Source: an uncultured Prevotella sp. (GTDB lineage Bacteria > Bacteroidota > Bacteroidia > Bacteroidales > Bacteroidaceae). From it: DNA of 10,742 bases. This document shows positions 1 to 6,626 of the stretch, piece after piece. Below the pieces are notes generated by a model that was not told the origin of the DNA, searched no databases, and saw nothing but the letters and a program-made list of their open reading frames with translations. The position numbers and the translations under genes were made by a program. Position 1 is the stretch's first letter; each line of letters starts with the position of its first letter. Location: positions 1-10,742 of the forward strand of contig CALZNR010000020.1 in NCBI GenBank assembly GCA_945827565.1. The letters are read 5' to 3'.

Positions 1-33
1 TACTTAAACAGCGCATCGTTGTTTTAGCGGATG

Positions 34-65
34 CAAAGGTAGGTGTTTTTTGTTTATCTGCCAAA
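34..65 (-). promoter_or_regulatory. Leftward Bacteroidetes-type promoter reading out of the window
   Basis: On the minus strand TTTG (65-62), a 20-bp spacer and TACCTTTG (41-34) match the Bacteroidetes primary-sigma consensus exactly. Transcription should begin near 27-29 and run off the left edge. It therefore probably serves a gene separate from the AI-2E transporter upstream. A minus-strand ATG at 16-14 opens a frame (MRCLS) that reaches the edge, but five codons are too few to call a gene. The start of an RNA gene is equally possible. Confidence 0.6.
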
Positions 66-121
66 TAATTTTGATGTTTTTTTTACTCTTGGCACTTTTT
101 TGTGCGTTTTGTGCGTTTTGC

Positions 122-1213
122 TTATTTGGTTGGCTGTGCCGTTTCCTCTTCCTCCTTGGTGATGTACTTCTTGTAGTAAGTGATGAGCAGGGTGGTGAGT
201 GGCAGGGCGATGATAAGTCCCATGAAGCCGAGCAGTGCGCCCCACACAGAGAGCGAGAGCAGCAGGATGGCAGGGTTCAGTCCCATCGCCTTGCCCATAA
301 TCTTCGGGGTGAGCACCATGTCGGTAATCAGTTGCACGATGGCAAACACCGCCAAGGCAGAGAAGAGAATCATCCAGAAGCTCTCGCCCGTGTCTGCTGA
401 TTTGAGCAGAGAGAGGAACACGATGGGTATCAGTGCCAGGGAGTGTACGTAGGGAATGAGGCTCATCACGCCAATCATAATGCCCATGCCTATTGCCATG
501 GGAAAGCCGATGAGGGTGAAGCCGATGCAGAAAAGGATGGCAATGCAGAAGGCCCCCATGCTCTGACCACGCACGTAGCTGTTCATCTGGTGCTCCACAT
601 CGCTGATCAGTGATTGCCAGAAGGGACGGCTTTTCTTGGGAAACATTCTGATAAAGCCGCTGGAGAGCACCTCATAGTCTAACAGGATGAAGAACATGTA
701 GAGCAGGGTGATGAGCGAAGCCACGATGCTCATCACGATATTGGCGGTTTGACTGATGACCGCAAAAACCTTGGGCATCCCCTGGCGGATGCTGTCTATC
801 ACGTCCTTGTTCTTGAAAAAGCGTTCTATCTCTTCCTTGTTGTCCTGAAGCCACTGCGAGATGGCCAAGGGCACGTTGCCGATGTGTGTCTGTTTCTGTA
901 TGTGATTGGAAATCAGTTCTCCCAGTTTTTCAAACTGCTCTATCATGGGTGGCACAATCATATAGACAATGCCCCCGATAACGGCGATGACAAACAGCAG
1001 CGACACGATGATAGACAGCACCCTGCCCGGTACGTGCATCTTGTGCTGCACAAAGTTCACGATGGGGTAGAGCAGGTATGCCAACAGCCACGCTGCAAAG
1101 AAAGGTAGCAGCACACTGCTGAGATAGTGAAGGATGAAGATGATGCCCAGAACAAGCAAACCCGCTAAGAGCCATCTCACAAAGCGGTCGAAGGTGATTG
1201 TCTTATCTGTCAT
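122..1213 (-). CDS. AI-2E family transporter (polytopic membrane protein)
   Basis: Inner-membrane permease of 363 residues, within the usual size of the AI-2E (PF01594) family. The family includes E. coli TqsA, linked to export of the quorum signal AI-2, but other members act as cation/proton antiporters, so the substrate here is unknown. The translation has paired hydrophobic segments near the N-terminus (about residues 13-45), another at about 60-85, a soluble stretch rich in Glu, Lys and Gln, then four or five C-terminal membrane segments. The family-typical end is visible: a PKIMGKAMGLNP loop followed by a Gly-rich helix and ALPLTTLL. The frame is open up to 1291, which would add 26 residues. 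I chose the Met at 1213 because the promoter on this strand (1289-1320) would start transcription near 1282, downstream of the longer start. A hydrophobic segment also begins soon after this Met. Confidence 0.88.
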   Translation of the reverse strand: MTDKTITFDRFVRWLLAGLLVLGIIFILHYLSSVLLPFFAAWLLAYLLYPIVNFVQHKMHVPGRVLSIIVSLLFVIAVIGGIVYMIVPPMIEQFEKLGELISNHIQKQTHIGNVPLAISQWLQDNKEEIERFFKNKDVIDSIRQGMPKVFAVISQTANIVMSIVASLITLLYMFFILLDYEVLSSGFIRMFPKKSRPFWQSLISDVEHQMNSYVRGQSMGAFCIAILFCIGFTLIGFPMAIGMGIMIGVMSLIPYVHSLALIPIVFLSLLKSADTGESFWMILFSALAVFAIVQLITDMVLTPKIMGKAMGLNPAILLLSLSVWGALLGFMGLIIALPLTTLLITYYKKYITKEEEETAQPTK

Positions 1214-1288
1214 GCGCGGGTTGTTCGGTTCACTTTGGTTATACACATATTTATATATGGCGGGTGCCGTAGATTTGTTAGCCGTTGA

Positions 1289-1320
1289 CAAAAGTACAAA
1301 GACGTTTTAAAAATTGCAAA
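1289..1320 (-). promoter_or_regulatory. Promoter of the AI-2E transporter gene
   Basis: On the minus strand TTTG (1320-1317), 20 bp and TACTTTTG (1296-1289) fit the Bacteroidetes consensus in both boxes and spacing. Transcription would begin near 1282, giving a leader of about 70 nt before the ATG at 1213. It stands back to back with the rsmI promoter, with only 16 bp between the two upstream boxes. Confidence 0.65.
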
Positions 1321-1336
1321 GAAAAGGCATCTTTTT

Positions 1337-1367
1337 TTTGAATATATCAGATAAATGGTTACATTTG
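1337..1367 (+). promoter_or_regulatory. Promoter of rsmI, giving a near-leaderless mRNA
   Basis: TTTG (1337-1340), 19 bp and TACATTTG (1360-1367) match the Bacteroidetes promoter consensus exactly. The start site expected about 5-8 nt after the second box falls at about 1372-1376, and the rsmI ATG is at 1378. The leader would be only a few bases, with no room for a ribosome-binding site. Confidence 0.65.
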
Positions 1368-1377
1368 TCCCTTAGTT

Positions 1378-2112
1378 ATGGGCACATTGTATATCGTACC
1401 CACTCCGGTGGGCAACATGGAAGACATGACAATGAGGGCATTGAGGGTGCTCAAAGAAGCCGATTTGATATTGGCAGAAGACACCCGTACCTCGGGCATC
1501 TTGCTGAAACACTTTGAGATAAGCAACAAACTCATGTCGCATCATAAGTTCAATGAGCACGGCACCTCTGCCTCTGTGGTGCAGCGCTTGCTGGCAGGTG
1601 CCAATGTGGCACTGATAAGTGATGCGGGAACCCCGGGCATCAGCGACCCCGGTTTCTTCCTTGTCCGTGAGGCGGTGAAAGCAGGCGTCACGGTGATCAC
1701 CCTGCCTGGACCCACTGCCTTTGTGCCCGCCTTGGTGTCGAGCGGTTTGCCTTGTGACAGGTTTGTGTTCGAGGGTTTTCTGCCCCCCAAGAAAGGCAGA
1801 CAGAGCCGCTTGGAGGCATTGGCGCAAGAGACACGCACCGTGGTGTTCTACGAGTCGCCCTACCGTCTGCTCAAAACATTGCAGCAGATGGCAGAGGTGT
1901 TCGGTGCAGAGCGCATGGCATCGGTGTGCAGAGAAATCTCCAAGATTCATGAGGAGAGTGTGAGAGGCACGCTGGCAGAACTGGTGGAGCACTTTACGCA
2001 GACAGAACCGAGGGGCGAGATAGTGCTGGTGGTGGCAGGAGCAGATGCCAAAGAGCAGAAGCGCCACGAGCGACAGCAAAGAAAGGGAGCGCAACCCGAC
2101 GAAGAAGAATAA
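1378..2112 (+). CDS. rsmI: 16S rRNA (cytidine(1402)-2'-O)-methyltransferase RsmI
   Basis: SAM-dependent enzyme of 244 residues that 2'-O-methylates C1402 of 16S rRNA in the decoding centre, acting in the cytoplasm on the small subunit. It belongs to the tetrapyrrole methylase fold. Family motifs are clear: TPVGNMEDMTMRAL near the N-terminus (residues 9-22), AEDTRTS (33-39), SDAGTPGISDPG (81-92), the LPGPTA loop, and FEGFLPPKKGR with FYESPYRLLKTL further on. The last 25 or so residues form a charged Lys/Arg/Glu-rich tail that looks like lineage-specific decoration. The start is fixed by the conserved N-terminus and by the promoter immediately upstream. The lipoprotein gene that follows begins 31 bases after the stop with no promoter match between them, so the two are probably co-transcribed. 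Confidence 0.95.
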   Translation: MGTLYIVPTPVGNMEDMTMRALRVLKEADLILAEDTRTSGILLKHFEISNKLMSHHKFNEHGTSASVVQRLLAGANVALISDAGTPGISDPGFFLVREAVKAGVTVITLPGPTAFVPALVSSGLPCDRFVFEGFLPPKKGRQSRLEALAQETRTVVFYESPYRLLKTLQQMAEVFGAERMASVCREISKIHEESVRGTLAELVEHFTQTEPRGEIVLVVAGADAKEQKRHERQQRKGAQPDEEE

Positions 2113-2143
2113 ACGAAACAGAATCAACAGAAAAACAAGTGAT

Positions 2144-2992
2144 ATGAAGAAACTCATGATGATGGCATTCGTTGCCTTGGCACTCGTTGCCTGTAAAAAC
2201 GACAAAGCAAAGGTCGATAACTCCGCTGAATTGCAGCGCGACTCATTGAACCAGATCATTGCCCAGCGCGATGCGGAAATCAATGACATGATGGCCACGC
2301 TCAACGAGATAGAAAACGGCTTCAAGGAAATCAATGCTGCCCAGAACAGGGTGAACACCGCCAAAGACACTGAGGGTGTGAACCAAAAGGAGCGCATCCG
2401 CGAGAATATTACCTACATCCAGAGCACGATGCAGCAGAACAGACAGCTCATCAGCAAACTGCAGAAGCAACTGCGTGAGAGTTCGTTCAAGAGCGAAGAG
2501 CTGAAGAAAACCATCGAGAACCTGACATTGCAGTTGCAGGAGAAAGACCAGCAGTTGCAGCAGTTGAGGGCAGAACTGGATGCCAAGGACATACACATCA
2601 CCGAACTGGACGAGCAGATAGCTGGACTGAACACCAACGTGGAGCGACTGAACCAGGAAACCGAGCAGAAGGCCCAGACCATCACCTCGCAAGACAGGCA
2701 ACTGCACACCGCATGGTTTGTGTTTGGCACCAAGAGCGAACTCAAGGAGCAGAAGATACTGGTGGACGGCAAGGTGCTGCAGGATGAATTCAACCGCAAC
2801 TACTTCACCAGGATAGACATCCGTGTGGATAGGGAAATCAAACTCTACTCCAGCTATGCCAAGATGCTCACTTCGCATCCATCCAGCAGTTACACCCTGC
2901 AGCGTGATGCCAACAAGCAGTATGTGCTGCGCATCACCAACCCGCAGGTGTTCTGGAGCACCAGCAAGTTCCTTGTGGTGTTGGTAAAGTAA
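2144..2992 (+). CDS. Coiled-coil lipoprotein, resembles Cbp1-type collagen-binding adhesin
   Basis: Predicted lipoprotein of 282 residues. A short signal peptide ends in LVAC, giving lipid attachment at Cys17. The mature part opens with KNDK, then a long heptad-rich coiled coil runs from about residue 28 to 185 (repeated QLQEKDQQLQQLRAEL-type segments). A compact C-terminal domain of about 95 residues begins at TAWFVFGTKSELKEQ and ends with NPQVFWSTSKFLVVLVK. This layout recalls the Bacteroidales coiled-coil lipoproteins annotated as Cbp1-family collagen-binding glycoproteins. That match is from memory of the family layout, so the adhesin role is tentative. A DSL triplet near the mature N-terminus fits the Bacteroidetes O-glycosylation motif D(S/T)(A/I/L/V/M/T). 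The frame is open upstream to 2045, inside rsmI. I chose the Met at 2144 because the signal peptide starts there. Confidence 0.75.
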   Translation: MKKLMMMAFVALALVACKNDKAKVDNSAELQRDSLNQIIAQRDAEINDMMATLNEIENGFKEINAAQNRVNTAKDTEGVNQKERIRENITYIQSTMQQNRQLISKLQKQLRESSFKSEELKKTIENLTLQLQEKDQQLQQLRAELDAKDIHITELDEQIAGLNTNVERLNQETEQKAQTITSQDRQLHTAWFVFGTKSELKEQKILVDGKVLQDEFNRNYFTRIDIRVDREIKLYSSYAKMLTSHPSSSYTLQRDANKQYVLRITNPQVFWSTSKFLVVLVK

Positions 2993-3008
2993 AGAGTCAC
3001 AGCAGTTG

Positions 3009-3057
3009 AGGGCCGGCAGCAGCAGTCATCTTAGGGGTGGTTGCTCCTGTCGGCTCT
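3009..3057 (+). terminator. Imperfect hairpin, possible terminator of the rsmI-lipoprotein unit
   Basis: Bases 3009-3024 can pair with 3042-3057: 16 positions with one C-C mismatch (3020/3046) and two G-U pairs, around a 17-base loop. It begins 17 bases after the lipoprotein stop, where a terminator is expected. There is no clear T-run after it (the next bases are GTCTGTTTG), so it may instead be an mRNA-end-stabilising or processing structure. Confidence 0.4.
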
Positions 3058-3106
3058 GTCTGTTTGTGAGCGGGGCGGGGTGGCACCGTGCAATTTGCAA
3101 ACTGTA

Positions 3107-3124
3107 ACGTAAAAGGACGTAAAA
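3107..3124 (+). repeat. Two direct repeats ACGTAAAA, one helical turn apart
   Basis: ACGTAAAA occurs at 3107-3114 and again at 3117-3124, separated by GG, so the copies start exactly 10 bp apart. They lie about 84 bp before the upstream promoter box of the susC-like gene. Ten-bp direct repeats upstream of a promoter are typical of response-regulator or other dimer sites. A regulatory role is inference. Confidence 0.35.
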
Positions 3125-3175
3125 TGAGCGATTTTGAATATTTATGCTGATAATATGAATGTTTTGTCTCTTGCA

Positions 3176-3192
3176 TTGCATAAATTATGTAA
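3176..3192. promoter_or_regulatory. Near-palindrome upstream of the susC promoter, possible operator
   Basis: TTGCATAA, a central A and TTATGTAA form an inverted repeat with one mismatched pair (3178/3190). It ends 15 bp before the upstream promoter box at 3208, a usual place for an activator. The surroundings are very AT-rich, so chance is a real alternative. Confidence 0.25.
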
Positions 3193-3207
3193 ATTTTTTA
3201 ATTTATT

Positions 3208-3239
3208 CTTGGCTGTTGGAGTTTATTTGACTAATTTTG
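3208..3239 (+). promoter_or_regulatory. Promoter of the susC-susD-peptidase-DUF4302 operon
   Basis: CTTG (3208-3211, one mismatch to TTTG), a 20-bp spacer and TAATTTTG (3232-3239, full match) fit the Bacteroidetes promoter pattern. Transcription would begin near 3245, leaving an A/T-rich leader of about 45 nt with no obvious Shine-Dalgarno before the ATG at 3291. The imperfect upstream box would suit a promoter that needs an activator. Confidence 0.55.
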
Positions 3240-3290
3240 CAAACAGTTATAACTTGTTCTTTTTAATGCAAAGTAAATTTTAGAGTATTT

Positions 3291-6200
3291 ATGGAGAAGA
3301 AATTAACAATGGTTTTGGTGTGCCTTTTCCTCTCGATAGGGAGTGTGCTCGCCCAAACTAAGGTTACTGGAACCGTAATAGCTCAAGAAGATGGACTGCC
3401 CGTGATAGGTGCCACAGTGATGGTAAAAGGCACGAAGACGGGTACTGCCACAGACATCGACGGACATTTTACCCTGTCGGTAAAGCCTGGCACCAAACTT
3501 GAAGTGAGCTATATCGGTATGAAATCAAAAACGGTGTCGGCAAAGAACGGCATGAAGATTGTTCTTGAGTCTGATGCCACCACACTTCAGGACGTCGTGG
3601 TGACGGGTATGGTGAAAGTTGACAAGCGATTGTTTTCAGGTTCATCTATCAAAATCGACGCTTCATCAGCTAAGTTAGACGGTGTGGCAGATATCAGCCG
3701 CTCGCTCGAAGGAAAGGCAGCGGGTGTGTCTGTACAAAACGTATCAGGAACCTTTGGTACGGCACCCAAGATTCGTGTGCGTGGTGCCACCTCTATCTAT
3801 GGTAACTCCAAACCTCTCTGGGTGGTTGACGGCGTGATCATGGAGGATGTGGTGGACGTGAGCACCGACGAGTTGTCTTCAGGTGATGCCACCACCCTGA
3901 TTAGTTCTGCCATTGCAGGATTGAACTCCGACGATATCGAGAGCTTCGAGATTCTGAAAGACGGTTCTGCCACCTCTGTGTATGGTGCTCGCGCCATGGC
4001 AGGTGTGATTGTGGTGACCACCAAGAAGGGTAAGGCCGGCAGCACCAGTCTCTCCTACACAGGTGAATACTCTATGCGTCTCATCCCCAGCTATGCCAAC
4101 TTCAACATTATGAACTCTCAAGACCAGATGGGAGTGTATCAGGAGTTGCAGCAGAAGGGATATCTCAACTATTCAGAAACCTCTAATGCAGCCAACAGTG
4201 GTGTCTATGGAAAGATGTACCAGATGCTGAACAGCTACAACGCCACCACCGGACAGTTTGAACTTGCCAACACAGCCGAGGCAAAGGCAGACTATCTGCA
4301 TGATGCGGAGTATCGCAACACCAACTGGTTCAAGGAGCTGTTCTCCAATTCTATCCAGCACACCCACTCTGTGAGTATCTCTGGCGGTAATGACAAGGGC
4401 ACCTACCGTGCTTCTGTCAGTGCCATGTACGACCCGGGATGGTATGAGAAGAGCCAGGTGGAGAGATATACCGCCAACTTCAATGCCAACTACAAGATTT
4501 CGAGCAAGGTGACTGCCAATATCATCGGTAACGCCTCTTACCGTAAGCAGGAGGCTCCCGGTACCATCAGTGCCACTACCAACCCCGTGACCGGTGAGGT
4601 GAGCCGTGCTTTCGACATCAACCCCTATTCTTATGCGCTGAACTCTTCGCGCACACTCGACCCCAACGTGTTCTACACACGTAACTATGCGCCGTTCAAT
4701 ATCCACCACGAGTTGGAGAACAACTATATCGACCTCAATGTGTTCGACTTCCGTATGCAGGGACAGCTCTCCTACAAGCCTATCAAGAAGGTGGAACTCA
4801 CTGCGCTGGCAGCCGTGAAATATGGCGGCACCACACAGGAGCACAACATCAAGGACAACTCTAACCAGGCACAGGCCTACCGTGCCATGGGCACAGCCAT
4901 CATCCGCGACAAGAACCAGTATCTCTACACTGACCCCGATGATATCTATGCCCTGCCGGTGACCATCCTGCCCAACGGAGGTATCATGGACCGTACCGAC
5001 AACCGCATGTCGGGTTACGACTTCCGCCTCTCGGCATCTTATAACGATGTGTATGCCGAAGACCACCTGCTCAACCTCTACGGAGCTATGGAGGTGAACA
5101 GTTTGGAGCGTCACAGCACATGGTTCCGTGGCTGGGGTATGCAGTACGAGATGGGTGAGATACCCTCGTGGGCATACGCCGTGTTCAAGAAAACCCAGGA
5201 AGAGGGTTCTGACTACTATTCTCTGAGCAACACCAAGGAGCGCAGTGCCGCCTTTGTGGGTGTGGCTACCTATTCATGGAAGCGCCGCTATTCGCTCACC
5301 GGAACCTACCGCTATGAGGGTACCAACCGTATGGGTAAGAGCCGCAGCGCACGCTGGATGCCTACATGGAACATCTCTGGTGCATGGAACGTGCACGAGG
5401 AACCATGGTACGATAAAATCTCGAAGGTGGTGTCTAACCTTACCTTCAAACTGTCGTACTCTCTTACCGCCGACCGTGGACCATCGTGGGTGACTAACTC
5501 TTCGGTGGTGATCAAGTCGAACAACCCCTGGCGACCCACTGCAGGCGACAAGGAGAGTGTGCTCTATATCGACCAGTTGGCAAACGAGGACCTGACCTAT
5601 GAGAAGAAGCACGAGTTCAACTTCGGCTTTGATGTAGGCTTCCTCAACAACCGCATCAACCTTACCTTTGATGCCTATACCCGTAGGAACTACGACCTGA
5701 TTGGTATTCTCAACACCACTGGTGTGGGCGGTGAAGGCAGCAAGTACGGAAACGTGGCGAAGATGAAATCGAGCGGTGTGGAATTGGCATTGCACACATT
5801 GAACATCAAGACCAAGGACTTCAGTTGGAGCACTGACTTTATCTATAGTCACATGTCTAACGAAGTGACACAGCTCAATACCTACAACAGGATGTACGAC
5901 TTTGTGACAGGTACCGGATTCACCATGGAGGGCTATCCACAGCGAAGCCTCTTCTCCATCCCCTTCATGGGACTGAACTCAGAGGGTCTGCCCACCTTCC
6001 TTGACCAAGACGGCAACGTGACCGTTACGGGCATCAATATGCAGGAGTACGACCCCGACAAGTTGAGACAGTGCCTCCACTACGACGGTCCGGTGGATCC
6101 TACCGATGTGGGTAGCTTTGGCAACATGTTCAAGTACAAGAACTTGACACTCAATGTGTTCCTGACCTACTCGTTTGGTAATGTGGTGCGTCTGGACCCC

Positions 6201-6614
6201 GTGTTCAACAACACCTATGACGACCTTACAGCCACTCCCAAGGAGTTTAACAACCGCTGGGTGGTGCCTGGCGATGAACAGCATACCACCGTGCCTGCGA
6301 TAGCAAGCAAACTGCAGAACAGCACCGTGACCGACATCGCCACTGCCTATCAGGCATACAACTACTCTACCGAGCGCGTGGCTAAGGGCGACTTCATCCG
6401 TATGAAGGAAATCTCTGTGGCTTACGACTTCCCCAAGTCGTTTACACAGAAACTGTCGCTCAACAACCTCTCTGTGAAATTACAGGCCACCAACCTGTTC
6501 CTGCTCTATTCTGACAGCAAGTTGAACGGACAGGATCCCGAGTTTACCAACGCTGGTGGTGTGGCTACTCCTATGCCCAAGCAATTCACTCTTACACTGA
6601 AGTTTGGCCTTTAA
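3291..6614 (+). CDS. SusC/RagA-type TonB-dependent outer-membrane transporter
   Basis: Outer-membrane importer of 1107 residues, normal for the SusC/RagA family. It forms a 22-strand barrel with a plug and takes up large ligands captured by its SusD partner, powered by TonB/ExbBD. Order of parts: signal peptide 1-21 (cleavage after VLA); a carboxypeptidase-regulatory-like domain at about 24-95 (TVIAQEDGLPVIGATVMVKG through YIGM); a TonB-box-like segment DVVVTG (101-106); a plug with the SusC signature LWVVDGVI (about 176-183) and VYGARAMAGVIVVTTKKGK (from 230); then the barrel, ending in FTLTLKFGL. No sigma-factor-interacting STN domain is present, so control through an ECF sigma/anti-sigma pair is unlikely. 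The next gene starts 12 bases after the stop. The substrate cannot be read from the sequence, but the neighbours suggest peptides rather than glycans. Confidence 0.95.
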   Translation: MEKKLTMVLVCLFLSIGSVLAQTKVTGTVIAQEDGLPVIGATVMVKGTKTGTATDIDGHFTLSVKPGTKLEVSYIGMKSKTVSAKNGMKIVLESDATTLQDVVVTGMVKVDKRLFSGSSIKIDASSAKLDGVADISRSLEGKAAGVSVQNVSGTFGTAPKIRVRGATSIYGNSKPLWVVDGVIMEDVVDVSTDELSSGDATTLISSAIAGLNSDDIESFEILKDGSATSVYGARAMAGVIVVTTKKGKAGSTSLSYTGEYSMRLIPSYANFNIMNSQDQMGVYQELQQKGYLNYSETSNAANSGVYGKMYQMLNSYNATTGQFELANTAEAKADYLHDAEYRNTNWFKELFSNSIQHTHSVSISGGNDKGTYRASVSAMYDPGWYEKSQVERYTANFNANYKISSKVTANIIGNASYRKQEAPGTISATTNPVTGEVSRAFDINPYSYALNSSRTLDPNVFYTRNYAPFNIHHELENNYIDLNVFDFRMQGQLSYKPIKKVELTALAAVKYGGTTQEHNIKDNSNQAQAYRAMGTAIIRDKNQYLYTDPDDIYALPVTILPNGGIMDRTDNRMSGYDFRLSASYNDVYAEDHLLNLYGAMEVNSLERHSTWFRGWGMQYEMGEIPSWAYAVFKKTQEEGSDYYSLSNTKERSAAFVGVATYSWKRRYSLTGTYRYEGTNRMGKSRSARWMPTWNISGAWNVHEEPWYDKISKVVSNLTFKLSYSLTADRGPSWVTNSSVVIKSNNPWRPTAGDKESVLYIDQLANEDLTYEKKHEFNFGFDVGFLNNRINLTFDAYTRRNYDLIGILNTTGVGGEGSKYGNVAKMKSSGVELALHTLNIKTKDFSWSTDFIYSHMSNEVTQLNTYNRMYDFVTGTGFTMEGYPQRSLFSIPFMGLNSEGLPTFLDQDGNVTVTGINMQEYDPDKLRQCLHYDGPVDPTDVGSFGNMFKYKNLTLNVFLTYSFGNVVRLDPVFNNTYDDLTATPKEFNNRWVVPGDEQHTTVPAIASKLQNSTVTDIATAYQAYNYSTERVAKGDFIRMKEISVAYDFPKSFTQKLSLNNLSVKLQATNLFLLYSDSKLNGQDPEFTNAGGVATPMPKQFTLTLKFGL

Positions 6615-6626
6615 TTGGAAAAGAAG

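Larger units (their letters stand above)
2993..3290. other. Noncoding region between the lipoprotein gene and the susC-like operon
   Basis: The first 120 bases are GC-rich and hold the hairpin. The last 170 are AT-rich and hold the promoter and candidate operator sites listed separately. I find no convincing gene, tRNA or mobile-element end. Tiny frames such as 3124-3150 (8 codons) and 3266-3283 (5 codons) lack support. Confidence 0.6.

Noticed and set aside
92..105. GCAC-GTGC hairpin after the transporter stop as a terminator
   Set aside because: The stem is only 4 bp and no T-run follows on the minus strand, so it is too weak to call.
102..119. Two tandem copies of GTGCGTTTT downstream of the transporter stop
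   Set aside because: Only two 9-bp copies, too short to call a meaningful repeat.
50..400. 116-codon plus-strand open frame at the left edge with a hydrophobic N-terminus
   Set aside because: The hydrophobic run comes from T-rich noncoding DNA and a GTGCGTTTT repeat, and the rest is antisense to the AI-2E transporter gene.
1372..2397. 341-codon open frame on the minus strand across rsmI and the lipoprotein gene
   Set aside because: It is antisense to two well-supported genes, shows no family motif, has a His/Gln/Cys-rich low-plausibility composition, and no promoter match was noted for it.
3124..3150. Eight-codon frame as a possible leader peptide for the SusCD operon
   Set aside because: It lies upstream of the mapped-by-motif promoter, so it would not be on the operon mRNA.
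3266..3283. Five-codon frame in the susC leader as a regulatory upstream ORF
   Set aside because: Too short and without a ribosome-binding site; an ATG is expected by chance in this AT-rich leader.
4173..5114. 313-codon minus-strand open frame opposite the susC-like gene
   Set aside because: Val/His/Ile-rich shadow of a conserved barrel-coding region, with no promoter or family features.
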